Shown: one piece after another, positions 36,899 through 46,155 of the stretch
How the letters are laid out: each line of letters opens with the position of its first letter
Position numbering within the stretch: position 1 is the stretch's first letter
Source of the DNA: Paludibacteraceae bacterium
GTDB lineage: Bacteria > Bacteroidota > Bacteroidia > Bacteroidales > Paludibacteraceae
DNA length: 64,000 bases
Direction of reading: 5' to 3'
Assembly: GCA_017471175.1 (NCBI GenBank)
Contig: JAFUVS010000015.1
Span: 184,373-248,372, forward strand
Made by a program: the position numbers and the translations under genes
The notes under the pieces: generated by a model
Database searches by the model: none
Told to the model about the DNA's origin: nothing
Seen by the model: the letters and a program-made list of their open reading frames with translations, nothing else

Positions 36899-36916
36899 AG
36901 TTGTACCCTTCCTTAA

Positions 36917-39910
36917 TTAGAACAGATTAAGATTAACTCCAAACAGGAAACTGGCTGTTTTCGGATAGAAACTTACGTAGTCGATACCTGCGCTCCATAC
37001 GGCAGTAGTGCTCACTTCGGGGTCTTTACCGCTGTATCCGCTTATGGTGAAGAGGTTCTGTCCGGTAGCGGTCAGACGGAGCGAGCGGATATAGTTATTG
37101 TCCTTGAAGCGGAAGGTATATCCGAGGGTGATGTTGTCGCACTTGAGGTAAGAGCCGTCCTCAAGCCAGTAGTCAGAGAAGTGCTGATGGTCGGCAAAGA
37201 CTGCGCCTCCGTTAGCCGCTGCACCGTTGCCGGAGCGAAGGTCCTTCATAAAGACGTTCTGGTTGGTGGACGAAGAGGTACCGTCCGGCGTGTATTGCCA
37301 ACGGGTTACGTTGAGCAACTTGTTTCCGATGACCCCACGGAAGAAGATGGTGAGGTCGAGGTCGCGCCAACGAACGGTGTTGTTCCAGCCGTAGGTCACT
37401 TTGGGTTGCGCATTGCCTAATGCACGGCGGTCGGCTTCAATAAGGTCTCCCGCCATACAAGGTTCGCCGTAGCGGTTCTCATAGAGCCAGTTGCCGGCGT
37501 TATCAAATCCGAGGAACTTATAGCCGTAGTACGTACCTACCGACTGTCCCTCAATAAGGATTTGAGTCTGCATACTGTTGAATGCGTTACCGCTCACGCT
37601 ACCTGCCATCGTCTGCTTGTAGTTAAAGCCTTTGGACTCATCGCTCAATTTGGTGATTTTGTTGTCGTTCCAAGCGAGAGTGAGGGTGGAAGTCCAGTTC
37701 CAGTCTTTAGTCTTGACGGGTACACCCGACAGGGCTACTTCAAAACCGTAACTCTCCATCTGTCCGGCGTTTGCCAAGAGGGTTTCATACTGATAAGGAG
37801 GAGTCGGCACTTCGTAGTACCAAAGCAGGTCTTGTGTCTGACGGAAATAGCCGTCTAAACTACCATACATTCTACCTTTGAAGAAGGAGTAGTCCACACC
37901 GATGTTATACTCTAATTTCTTTTCCCAACGCAGGTCAGGGTTCACGTTCTGCGTTACAGAGTAGGCATATACGTCTTGACCGTTCATCGTTACCACGTCC
38001 GTCTTGCTCAACAGAGCGACAGACATCAAGTTGGAATTGAGGTCGTTACCCGTCATACCGAAACCGACACGGAGTTTGAGTTCATCGCACCAATCTTGAC
38101 TGCGCATAAAGTCTTCACCTTTGATTCGCCAGCCGGCACTGACTGCGGGGAAGTAGCCCCACTTGTTGTTGGCACCGAAGCGAGATGAACCTTCTGCACG
38201 CACGGAAGCGGAAACAAGATACTTCTCGTTGTAGTTGTAGTTCAAGCGGAGGAAACCAGCTGCCAGCGTGTGGGTGCTGCGACCCGAGCTGACGGTCAGA
38301 TACTCTTTGTCAGCCTGACCTTCGCCGATGGAGTTATACTTGATATTGTAGGTAGCAAAACCTTGGTTGGTAATGCCATCGCCGTCATCAAAGAAGTGCT
38401 GATAGGAGAAACCTGCCACGCCCACGAGGCTGTGTCCGCCCCACGAACCGGCATAATCCACGGTGGCCTCGTAGAGTTGGTTGAAATTATTGCTATTGCT
38501 GCGCCCTGCGGCACCGGCATCTGCCAAATAGCCGGCACTCAAGAGGTTCTTGTTAGCCCAGAACGAGTGGTTGTCACCTTCTTCAAGGGCAGCGAATCCG
38601 CTCACTTTCAGTCCGGGTACGGGCAGGATATTCACCGTTGCGCGAACCGAACCACGGAAGTAGTTGCCATCGCCGTATGACTCTTTGAGGTTCATACCCT
38701 CAACAGGGTTGGTTTGTCCGTTGATGGGGAAATTGACATAGTAGCCATTGCCGGATGCTTGGTCATAAACAGGATAGGTAGGATTGAGCGTGGCGGCTTG
38801 TGTAAAGTCGCCGCAGAAGAAGTCGTTGCGATAGTGCATATACGACAGGTCATACTGCATATTGAGCCAGCCGTTGAGTGCTTTTTGGTCGGCAGCGAAC
38901 TTCCCCATCAACTCCTGGCGATTGGTCACCTTAGCTATACCTTCGGCGTTCTTGAAGTTGACCGAAGCGCGATAGGAGAAGTTTTTGTGCGAGCCGGAAA
39001 CGGAGAGGTTATGATTGTGCGTCAATGCGGCTTTGCGCGTCAGCTCGGAGATCCAGTCTGTAGTACTGCCAAAGTCGTTACCCGTCAGTTTGCCGTTGGT
39101 CAAGCCGTTGAGGCTGCGGAAGTCGGCTGCGGTAGCCATACCCATCTTGGTGTTGTTCCAAGCAGCAGAAACATAGCCATCGTAAGTAACGTCCGTGTTA
39201 GCTTGGTCGGAGAAGCCGGCACCGCGCTTGGTGGTAATGATAATCACGCCGTTCGTACCGCGCGTACCGTAGATAGCTGCCGCCGAACCGTCTTTGAGTA
39301 CGTCCATTGAAGCAATGTCGTTGGGAGCAATCTGGTCGATACCGCTAACGGGTACACCGTCCACGATAAAGAGCGGACTGGAGCCTGCGCCTTGATCCAA
39401 GGTCGAGAAACCGCGAATCTGGATGTCAAAACCTGTGCTGGTAGGATCGGAAGTGGAGCGGGTAATGTTCAGACCTGCCACTTTGCCTTGCAGCAATCCG
39501 GCGGGATTGGCTTGCACGCCGGGGTTGAAATCTTCGGCTTTTACGCTGGCTACCGAACCGGTTACTTCTTTCTTTTTCTGTGAACCGTAACCTACTACCA
39601 CCACTTCTTCGAGTTGTTCTGTCTCTTCGGCAAGGCGTACTACCATACCGTTTTTGGCAGAAAGCGTTTGGGTCTGAAAACCGATGTAACTGAACTGAAT
39701 GGATGTTCCTTCGGCTACATTGAGTACGAAATTACCGTCAAAGTCGGTAATCGTACCATTGGTAGAGCCTGCTTCTAATACGGTGGCACCGATAATCGGT
39801 TCGCCGGAAGCAGCCTCCACAACTGTACCTGTTACCTGCGCCGTTGCTGTAGCCATTCCAAGCCACAGCCCGCACAATGCAACAAGCGAAATAAGTTTGT
39901 GCTTCATCAT
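36917..39910 (-). CDS. SusC/RagA-family TonB-dependent transporter
   Basis: 997 residues. A signal peptide is followed by a CarboxypepD_reg-like domain (GTVVEAASGEPIIGATVLEAG), the plug with VVVGYGSQKKKEVTGSVA and FSTLDQGAGSSPLFIVDGV, and the RGAGFSDQ region, then a 22-strand barrel ending in a hydrophobic Phe-terminated strand (...LFGVNLNLF). It imports glycans across the outer membrane using TonB energy. With SusD and SusE/F it forms a classic Bacteroidales polysaccharide-uptake unit. Confidence 0.95.
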   Translation of the reverse strand: MMKHKLISLVALCGLWLGMATATAQVTGTVVEAASGEPIIGATVLEAGSTNGTITDFDGNFVLNVAEGTSIQFSYIGFQTQTLSAKNGMVVRLAEETEQLEEVVVVGYGSQKKKEVTGSVASVKAEDFNPGVQANPAGLLQGKVAGLNITRSTSDPTSTGFDIQIRGFSTLDQGAGSSPLFIVDGVPVSGIDQIAPNDIASMDVLKDGSAAAIYGTRGTNGVIIITTKRGAGFSDQANTDVTYDGYVSAAWNNTKMGMATAADFRSLNGLTNGKLTGNDFGSTTDWISELTRKAALTHNHNLSVSGSHKNFSYRASVNFKNAEGIAKVTNRQELMGKFAADQKALNGWLNMQYDLSYMHYRNDFFCGDFTQAATLNPTYPVYDQASGNGYYVNFPINGQTNPVEGMNLKESYGDGNYFRGSVRATVNILPVPGLKVSGFAALEEGDNHSFWANKNLLSAGYLADAGAAGRSNSNNFNQLYEATVDYAGSWGGHSLVGVAGFSYQHFFDDGDGITNQGFATYNIKYNSIGEGQADKEYLTVSSGRSTHTLAAGFLRLNYNYNEKYLVSASVRAEGSSRFGANNKWGYFPAVSAGWRIKGEDFMRSQDWCDELKLRVGFGMTGNDLNSNLMSVALLSKTDVVTMNGQDVYAYSVTQNVNPDLRWEKKLEYNIGVDYSFFKGRMYGSLDGYFRQTQDLLWYYEVPTPPYQYETLLANAGQMESYGFEVALSGVPVKTKDWNWTSTLTLAWNDNKITKLSDESKGFNYKQTMAGSVSGNAFNSMQTQILIEGQSVGTYYGYKFLGFDNAGNWLYENRYGEPCMAGDLIEADRRALGNAQPKVTYGWNNTVRWRDLDLTIFFRGVIGNKLLNVTRWQYTPDGTSSSTNQNVFMKDLRSGNGAAANGGAVFADHQHFSDYWLEDGSYLKCDNITLGYTFRFKDNNYIRSLRLTATGQNLFTISGYSGKDPEVSTTAVWSAGIDYVSFYPKTASFLFGVNLNLF

Positions 39911-39992
39911 AATTCTGATTTATTTTTTATCGTTATATGCTTAATTATACTTTTTTAACTTATTATGTATCAACAATTCTATAAAGTCTTCA

Positions 39993-41366
39993 CTATTTCT
40001 TCTCTTGAATAAGGAACACGCTGGCAGCACCGCAGATAAGCAACACACCGGCTACGACCAACATACCGGGTTGCGAGTCACTACAGCAGAGGCGAAGAAT
40101 CGAACCGCCGCACAAGGCGGCAATAATCTGCGGCAAGCAAATCGTGCAATTGAAAAGTCCAAGCAACGTCCCCATATACTTGCTGCCCTCGATAGCGTTG
40201 GTGATAATGGTAAAGGGCAAAGCCAACATAGCCGCCCAGGCCGAACCAACCAGGAAGAACGACAAGAGCATCACATACTGATTAGTAACAAAGAACGTGG
40301 ATATAAAGCCCAAACCTCCAACAAAGAGAGATATAGCGTATGCCCCTTTATTGCCGCATTTCTCCTCCAACCACGGCAGAATGAGAGCCCATAAGAGCGA
40401 GCCGACTGCCTGAACGGCAAAGGCTATACCTACCCAGTTACCGGCATCCTGGAACGCTTGCAAGGAGGTGTTCCATACCATCTCGCCGTCCGCACCAAGT
40501 GTCTGTTCCCAGCCAAAGCAATTGATAGCTATCGCGCCGTTCGAGTATGTCCACATATACATAAACGCCGCCCAGCAGAAGAACTGAACCAACCCTACCG
40601 TAAGAAAAGCTATCCATATACGGGTCGTATTTTCTGCACTCCCGCTTGCCGACTCTTCCTCTTTCTTGCCGTTCAGATTATGGAACTTGGCATATTCTTT
40701 CGGATCCATTTCCTCGACTGCAAAGAACGTATAGAGAACACAGAGGATGAGGATGGCTGCCCCTACGTAAAACGACCACTTGACCGAATCGGGAATCACG
40801 CCTTCGGGAGCGATATTCGATATACCTATCCAAGAGAAGAAATACGGGAATACAAATCCCACTATCGAACCGGCATTGCAAAGAGCCGACTGGATGCTGT
40901 ACGCCAAACCTTTCTGCTCCTCGTTGACCATATCGCCGACCATCATCTTGAAAGGTTGCATAGCGATATTGATACTCGTATCAAGGAACATCAGCGAGAA
41001 CAGCCCAAACCACATCGCGGCATTCAGACCCAAATAGACGCTCTGCTCAAAGGTGAAATCGCCCGCATTAGGCAGCAGCACCATCACCGCCACGGCTATA
41101 ATCGCACCGATTAGCAGGTAGAACTTACGACGACCGAAGAACTTACCCATCCACGTATGGTCGGACAAGATGCCTATCAAAGGCTGTACTATCATACCCA
41201 TCAGAGGAGGAAGAATCCAGAAGAAACTGAGTTGGTGAGGATCGGCACCGAGAGTGGCGAAGATACGCGATATATTAGCACTCTGGAGGGCGTAGGCTAT
41301 CTGAACGCCGAAAAAGCCGAAACTGAGATTAAACAGTTGCTTGAAAGAGAGATTACGTTGCTTCAT
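39993..41366 (-). CDS. MFS sugar transporter (SLC45/maltose-type)
   Basis: 457 residues, about 12 transmembrane helices. The N-terminal FGFFGVQIAYALQSANISRIF, the loop LIGILSDHTWMGKFFGRRKFY and the central Glu/Lys-rich cytoplasmic loop match the sugar-transporting SLC45/GPH-like MFS proteins found in Bacteroidales alpha-glucan loci. It most likely brings maltose or maltodextrin across the inner membrane. It lies upstream of SusC with an 82-bp gap and appears to lead the locus. I saw no alpha-amylase or glucosidase gene in the window. Confidence 0.85.
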   Translation of the reverse strand: MKQRNLSFKQLFNLSFGFFGVQIAYALQSANISRIFATLGADPHQLSFFWILPPLMGMIVQPLIGILSDHTWMGKFFGRRKFYLLIGAIIAVAVMVLLPNAGDFTFEQSVYLGLNAAMWFGLFSLMFLDTSINIAMQPFKMMVGDMVNEEQKGLAYSIQSALCNAGSIVGFVFPYFFSWIGISNIAPEGVIPDSVKWSFYVGAAILILCVLYTFFAVEEMDPKEYAKFHNLNGKKEEESASGSAENTTRIWIAFLTVGLVQFFCWAAFMYMWTYSNGAIAINCFGWEQTLGADGEMVWNTSLQAFQDAGNWVGIAFAVQAVGSLLWALILPWLEEKCGNKGAYAISLFVGGLGFISTFFVTNQYVMLLSFFLVGSAWAAMLALPFTIITNAIEGSKYMGTLLGLFNCTICLPQIIAALCGGSILRLCCSDSQPGMLVVAGVLLICGAASVFLIQEKK

Positions 41367-41516
41367 ATTATTCTCAAATCAAATTCAAATCATTTACAAA
41401 CTTATTACTAATCACTTCATTTCCCCGAATCATCTAACTCACTTGCATCCCCGTCATTTTTTGCGTTTACATCCCCGCCATTTTGCTAACTTGAGATAGC
41501 AATTATTTTTCGGCGG

Positions 41517-41548
41517 CAAAGGTAAGCCTTTCTATTTTTTTTTCACAA
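41517..41548 (-). promoter_or_regulatory. Promoter of the glycan-uptake locus
   Basis: Minus strand: TTG, a 21-bp spacer and TACCTTTG, about 150 bp before the transporter start. The intervening DNA has two near-direct 'CATCCCCG(T/C)CATTTT' segments (about 41449-41484) that could be operator sites. Confidence 0.5.
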
Positions 41549-41588
41549 TACAAAAATTCGTTTTTTTTCGCTTGTACTGCATTTTTGC

Positions 41589-41624
41589 AATAGGAGCGGC
41601 TGCCGATTGGCAGTCGCTCCTATT
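41589..41624 (-). terminator. Terminator after the FISUMP protein gene
   Basis: AATAGGAGCG...CTGCC paired with GGCAG...CGCTCCTATT (one mismatch) and a 4-nt loop. The 80 bp between this and the stop at 41721 hold AT-rich 'AACTATAAACTATC' repeats and no gene. Confidence 0.7.
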
Positions 41625-41720
41625 TATTACATTATTCAGTTTTCAGTAGTTAGAAGTTTTTATTTCTGTTGTAAACTTTTAACTAACAGCCAATAACTTC
41701 TTTCAGCTATAAACTATCAA

Positions 41721-43499
41721 CTATAAACTATCAACTCTTTTCCCTTGTGCATCGTAGTTAACGCTGTTGCGCTCAATGTAGAGCACGCCGTCACGGATGA
41801 ACTTGCGTCTTAGATCATCACTTAGAGCGCGAACATCCCCGTCCGCATCAATGATCTCTCCATCCTCAACGCGAATCTCGCCACGGTCTTCGCCGTCCAC
41901 AATAATACGCATCTTCTGCTTATTCTTTATATCCAAAGTTTTTGAACTGTGGAATATACCGCGATACGCCCATATCGTGCTGCCAGTATCGGTGTTCGGA
42001 TAGTAGATTTGGTTCTCTTTCAAGCCCATATACGTATTGCCCTCTATCGAGGAGCCTATCAGCGTACCGTTGCGCAACGTGCCGACCAACTCAATGTCGC
42101 CTTTCGCCTTGTAGCCGCTTGCAATCGACAATCGGTCGTATGCCTCTTTCGATTTCAACGCCTCGCCTAAATCTTTTGACACGTCAACCGTTACATTGCT
42201 GAATACGAACGATTTCTTCTCAGATAATGTCTTGTCGGCGTTCACTATATAGCACTTGCCGGCTTCCATCTTCTTAACATTGGAGAAGTACAGGTTCACG
42301 CCTTCGCCTACATTGGCGTTACCAGTAGCGTACTTGAACTCATAGACCCGTCCGCTCATCTTCAGCGTGGTCATCATTCCGCCACTGACCTCAAAGGGTA
42401 AGCAGATTGTGGACCAACGTCCTTGCTCAAACTTACGGTTGAGCGTTACCGTTGTGACGGTTTTGCCATCCAACTCATCTGCAAAGTCGTCATAGTGGTC
42501 ATCTGTTCCGTTCTCCACCAAAACGAGGTGAATTGCGCGCTTGAAGGTTGCGGTGCGTGTGATGTTGCCCGTCATCGTAAAGGTGCGGATAGAAAGGTTC
42601 GTATCGGTTTCGTCGGTGGTGGTTCCGTCTTCCATTTTCCATTCATCGAAGACGTAACCTTCTACGGTGGCACTGGCGGTTACGGTAATCTTCTGACCTT
42701 CTTGGCAGATGTATTGGTATTTCTTCGTACCGACATTGATAGTCAGTGTACAAGTAGGGTAAGCGGGTACGTAAATGGCGCGGACAGTTATTCCCCAGTT
42801 CGAACCAATGTCGGTGGAATTGGTTGCGTCCGAATATGCCACTTTGTATGCATTGGTACCGGTTCTGACTAAACAATATACGCAATACTTTTTACTGATT
42901 GTTCCTCCATACGTTTTTGTCCAATAATATTGCAAATCACCATCGAATTGACGCGTATATAAATAATTACCGGTAGCAGGGAAGATAATGTATTTGCTAT
43001 TATCTGTCTGATTCGTGAACTTATTATTTTCACTTATGGTTGAATTGGCTATAAGTGCTTCGAAATCACTCTTTGACGGCATCCGCCAATTTGTCCCCAT
43101 ATTACCCCTTGCCATATCATAATCTTGGGCAAAATCGTTATTTGTAGCGACTATATTTTTCCAATCCTTATAGTGTGTACCAAGCGAATAATTAGCAGCA
43201 TTCGAATCGCCCCAGCGGAAATAGCTGCCATAACTTGTAGCCGTATTGTTATCTGCCCCCACATTGCGGTCAGCCCAAGCCACGCCGTATCCCATATCTA
43301 TAGGTATATAGGTCTTGCCGTCTGCTCCTTCTTTCGGGTCAAGGTTATAAAGAATCTTCATCGTGTCGGCAGTCATACCTTGGTAGATATTCACAGATTG
43401 GGGAGAAGACTCAAAGTCGTCCGCATCGGCTTCTACCGATATAGACACTAATAATAGCAGCATACAAACCTTTACGAACAAAAGCGTTGTTTGCTTCAT
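41721..43499 (-). CDS. Secreted FISUMP-type protein with InlB-like repeat
   Basis: About 592 residues from ATG 43499, which puts a signal peptide first (KQTTLLFVKVCMLLLLVSI); the frame is open to an ATG at 43583. A FISUMP-like lectin-type domain comes first (GVAWADRNVGA, NWRMPSKSDFEALI). A Divergent InlB B-repeat-like segment follows (ITVTASATVEGYVFDEWKMEDG), then a beta-rich domain with the Bacteroidales WSTICLPFEVSG motif. The tail ends GVLYIERNSVNYDAQGKRV, a common terminal element of secreted proteins from this order. The last residues (VDSL) are encoded by the AT-rich repeat that continues past the stop. Function unknown, probably surface-exposed. Confidence 0.75.
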   Translation of the reverse strand: MKQTTLLFVKVCMLLLLVSISVEADADDFESSPQSVNIYQGMTADTMKILYNLDPKEGADGKTYIPIDMGYGVAWADRNVGADNNTATSYGSYFRWGDSNAANYSLGTHYKDWKNIVATNNDFAQDYDMARGNMGTNWRMPSKSDFEALIANSTISENNKFTNQTDNSKYIIFPATGNYLYTRQFDGDLQYYWTKTYGGTISKKYCVYCLVRTGTNAYKVAYSDATNSTDIGSNWGITVRAIYVPAYPTCTLTINVGTKKYQYICQEGQKITVTASATVEGYVFDEWKMEDGTTTDETDTNLSIRTFTMTGNITRTATFKRAIHLVLVENGTDDHYDDFADELDGKTVTTVTLNRKFEQGRWSTICLPFEVSGGMMTTLKMSGRVYEFKYATGNANVGEGVNLYFSNVKKMEAGKCYIVNADKTLSEKKSFVFSNVTVDVSKDLGEALKSKEAYDRLSIASGYKAKGDIELVGTLRNGTLIGSSIEGNTYMGLKENQIYYPNTDTGSTIWAYRGIFHSSKTLDIKNKQKMRIIVDGEDRGEIRVEDGEIIDADGDVRALSDDLRRKFIRDGVLYIERNSVNYDAQGKRVDSL

Positions 43500-43774
43500 A
43501 CTCAACTTACTTAAAGTGGTTAATATTTTAAGTTTCACTTCTACTGCATCATTTAATGGTATGAGAGAATTGTTTTTATCCATAATCGTATTATATCTTG
43601 ACTCAAACTATTTTACATCGGCTTTATCATCTTCCCGATAAAATCAATTTCATCGGGAGAGAAGGAAAAAGCGCGCAAAGATACTCAAAATAAGCAAATA
43701 GGAAATTCTTGAGGATAAAAGCTGATTTTTGTAAACTTTTTAAGGCCGCAAAGGCAAAAAATGTAGATTTGGGA

Positions 43775-45931
43775 TTACCACTTGACACTCAAACCGGCGT
43801 GGGCGTTGAATCCTGCCTGCGGGAAGTACCAAACGTAGTCGCCGCTCACGCCGCCGTTGCTGCAATAACGGGTGTTGAAGAGGTTGTTGAGCATACACTT
43901 GATTTCAATCTCGGGCATACCGTTTATGCTGTTACGATATCGCTGCAAAGGAAGTGTATAAGCCAATGTCATATTCGTTACCGTATAGGCTTTGAGGCTT
44001 GCCGCCTTGCGTTCGGAGTTGTCCAAGTACTGACTGCTAACCACCTGATTATCCAATCTGCCACGGAAACCCGCCACGTGGAAATCCAACGCATTGTATG
44101 CCGTCCAGCCGGGCGAGAAAGAGATAGTGTTCCACGTATGGTCGGTTAGTTCCCACTTGTTGCGCGACCAGACGAGGTTACCTTCCCAACGGAACCAACG
44201 CGTGAAGTCAAAGGCGTACTGCAACTCCACACCCGTGCGGTAGGAGTTCTTCACATTAGTAAGAGTCGGGTAACTTAGTTTACTGATACCGCCGGTGGCA
44301 ACCAACTGATTGTCATACTGCATAAAATAGAGGTTCACGCCAACCATTCCCGCTACGCCTTTCTTTCCCGCCGAAGGCTTGAACGTATAGTTATAGCCTA
44401 TCTCATAGTCCAACAGACGCTCTGCCTCGGGCATAGCGGTAGCGTTCGCATCCGCTTCGAGGAAATTGCTACGTGTCGGTTCGCGATTAGCCATCGCAAA
44501 GGAGGCTGTCAGTTGATGCCCGCGATTAAAATACTCCAAACCGGCTTTGGGATTGAAGAAATGGTAGGTACGGATCATCTCCAACGGCGCATAGGTATAT
44601 TCGTTAGCCCCTGTCATCCGATAGTCCACCAAGCGGTATTGCAGGTCTTCATAGAGCGACAGACGCTCGCTTCCGCGTTGGAGCAGGAACTCGTTGAATC
44701 GGGCAAAGAGGTTGGCATCGGTCTTGATGCCGCGACCGAGATAAGTATCCGCTTCGTCCAACGTTCCCCAGTGGTCGCAGCGGTAATGTTGCGCAGCCAA
44801 GCCGAACTGCGTGGACCAGACATCACCGAGGTATTGGGCTTGTGCCTGTGCACCGCCGAGGTGGTTGGTCAGTCCGTCCTGCGTGATTCCTTGCCATCCG
44901 GCTTGAGGTGAATATGTGCCGTAGTCCGCCATTTGGTAGTAGCCGCGACCATAGGTATAATGGGCAGCGGCACGCAGTGACCAACGATAGGAAAAACGGT
45001 GACGAATAAGGAGTTGGGCGTGGTGCTGGGTGTAGTTGTCGGTTTGGTTGGGATAGGCAGCGAATGCCGTGTCGCCAGGTGCTTTCTCGTAAGGGATTAG
45101 TCCGGCAGGATTAAAGCGGCGGTTAGAAGCCATCGTCTCGGCATCCACACCATACCAAGCCATATAAGTGCGTTCTTTCCCTCCGAAGGCAACCAAGTCC
45201 ACTTGCGTGAGTTGTCCATCTTCGCGCGGACGTGATTGCCATCCCGCTTCGCCTTGGTAACTGAGCAAGTCGGAGGCTGCACGCTCGATGTAACCGTCGC
45301 TATTGACTTTGGAGAAACGTCCGCCGATGTGCCACTGACCTACGCGTGCATACAAGGAAGCCGACTCGCGGAACGTGTTGTACATACCGCCGGTGAATTG
45401 CAGGGAGGCGCGAACGGGTTGCTCGTCCAATTGGTGCATGTCGTAGAGGGTCTGCATATTGATGCTGGCTCCGAAGGCACTGCTGCCGTTCTTGCTTGTT
45501 CCCACGCCGCGCTGCACCATCAGGCGGTCCACACTTGCCCCCATATCTGTCAGATTGACCCAGAAGACGGTTTGACTCTCGGGGTCATTCAAGGGTATGC
45601 CATTGACGGTCATATTGATGCGCGTATGGTCAGTGCCGCGCAAGTGGAAATACGTGTAACCGATACCCAAACCGTCATCGCTTGTTGCGACCAATCCGGG
45701 TGTGGAGGCAATCAGATAGGGCAGGTTCTGTCCGATGTTGAGTTGCTGTAGTTCGGTCTGCGTTTTTTCAACCGACTGATTGGCGAAGACTCGCTTGGCA
45801 GCTGTTACTTCCACGTCCTGCATGGTCAGTTGCTGCCACTGCGCCGAATCAGCTTGATAAGAAGACACACTCTCCTGCGCCATGATGGGCGCACATACGA
45901 GTAGGGATAAAAGAAAAGAGTTTTTTCTCAT
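43775..45931 (-). CDS. TonB-dependent outer-membrane receptor, probably for thiamine
   Basis: 718 residues. Signal peptide, then a plug domain (VEVTAAKRVFANQSVEKTQ; FHLRGTDHTRINMTVNGIPLND; SVDRLMVQRGVGTS) and a 22-strand barrel ending GFNAHAGLSVKW. It lacks the CarboxypepD domain of SusC proteins, so it belongs to the vitamin/siderophore receptor type. A TPP riboswitch sits just upstream on the same strand, so thiamine or a precursor is the likely substrate (the OMR1 group of Bacteroidetes). The substrate call is inference from the riboswitch. Confidence 0.88.
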   Translation of the reverse strand: MRKNSFLLSLLVCAPIMAQESVSSYQADSAQWQQLTMQDVEVTAAKRVFANQSVEKTQTELQQLNIGQNLPYLIASTPGLVATSDDGLGIGYTYFHLRGTDHTRINMTVNGIPLNDPESQTVFWVNLTDMGASVDRLMVQRGVGTSKNGSSAFGASINMQTLYDMHQLDEQPVRASLQFTGGMYNTFRESASLYARVGQWHIGGRFSKVNSDGYIERAASDLLSYQGEAGWQSRPREDGQLTQVDLVAFGGKERTYMAWYGVDAETMASNRRFNPAGLIPYEKAPGDTAFAAYPNQTDNYTQHHAQLLIRHRFSYRWSLRAAAHYTYGRGYYQMADYGTYSPQAGWQGITQDGLTNHLGGAQAQAQYLGDVWSTQFGLAAQHYRCDHWGTLDEADTYLGRGIKTDANLFARFNEFLLQRGSERLSLYEDLQYRLVDYRMTGANEYTYAPLEMIRTYHFFNPKAGLEYFNRGHQLTASFAMANREPTRSNFLEADANATAMPEAERLLDYEIGYNYTFKPSAGKKGVAGMVGVNLYFMQYDNQLVATGGISKLSYPTLTNVKNSYRTGVELQYAFDFTRWFRWEGNLVWSRNKWELTDHTWNTISFSPGWTAYNALDFHVAGFRGRLDNQVVSSQYLDNSERKAASLKAYTVTNMTLAYTLPLQRYRNSINGMPEIEIKCMLNNLFNTRYCSNGGVSGDYVWYFPQAGFNAHAGLSVKW

Positions 45932-46035
45932 AGTAGTATGTTTTTTAGTTGGTTAGTTGCGATTCCACGTCCGACCGAAAGTCGTCATTAGGGCTTTGCC
46001 GCACTGCTGCTACCTATGAGAAAAAGGCTCTCTAT

Positions 46036-46105
46036 TTTTCCGTTGACTGCATTACCAGCCTACGTTCGTTGGGTCTAATCTCAGCCTTGCGGCACCCCGG
46101 GGATG
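46036..46105 (-). promoter_or_regulatory. TPP riboswitch (THI element)
   Basis: On the minus strand: GGGGTGCCGCAAGGCTGAGA, the P3 segment TTAGACCCAACGA, then ACGTAGGCTGGTAATGC, AGTC, ACGGAAAA. The conserved CTGAGA, GGTAATGC and GGAA are present. P2 is GGGGTGCC/GGC with a GCAA loop, P5 pairs GGCT with AGTC, and P4 pairs CGT with ACG although the usual ACCTGA is changed, which is covariation in favour of a real aptamer. It lies about 100 bp before the TonB receptor start; the expression platform is not resolved. Confidence 0.87.
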
Positions 46106-46155
46106 TTAGTTGTTAGTTGAAAGTTGATAGTAGATAGTTGAAAGTTGAAAGAAGT

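Noticed and set aside
41630-41745. AT-rich 'AACTATAAACTATC' repeats here and near 46110-46160 as a mobile element
   Set aside because: They are short low-complexity tracts just past stop codons and show no transposase, ends or target duplications.
43584-43660. Longer start (43583) for the FISUMP protein
   Set aside because: It would put 28 charged residues before the signal peptide; the ATG at 43499 is more likely, though the longer form cannot be excluded.
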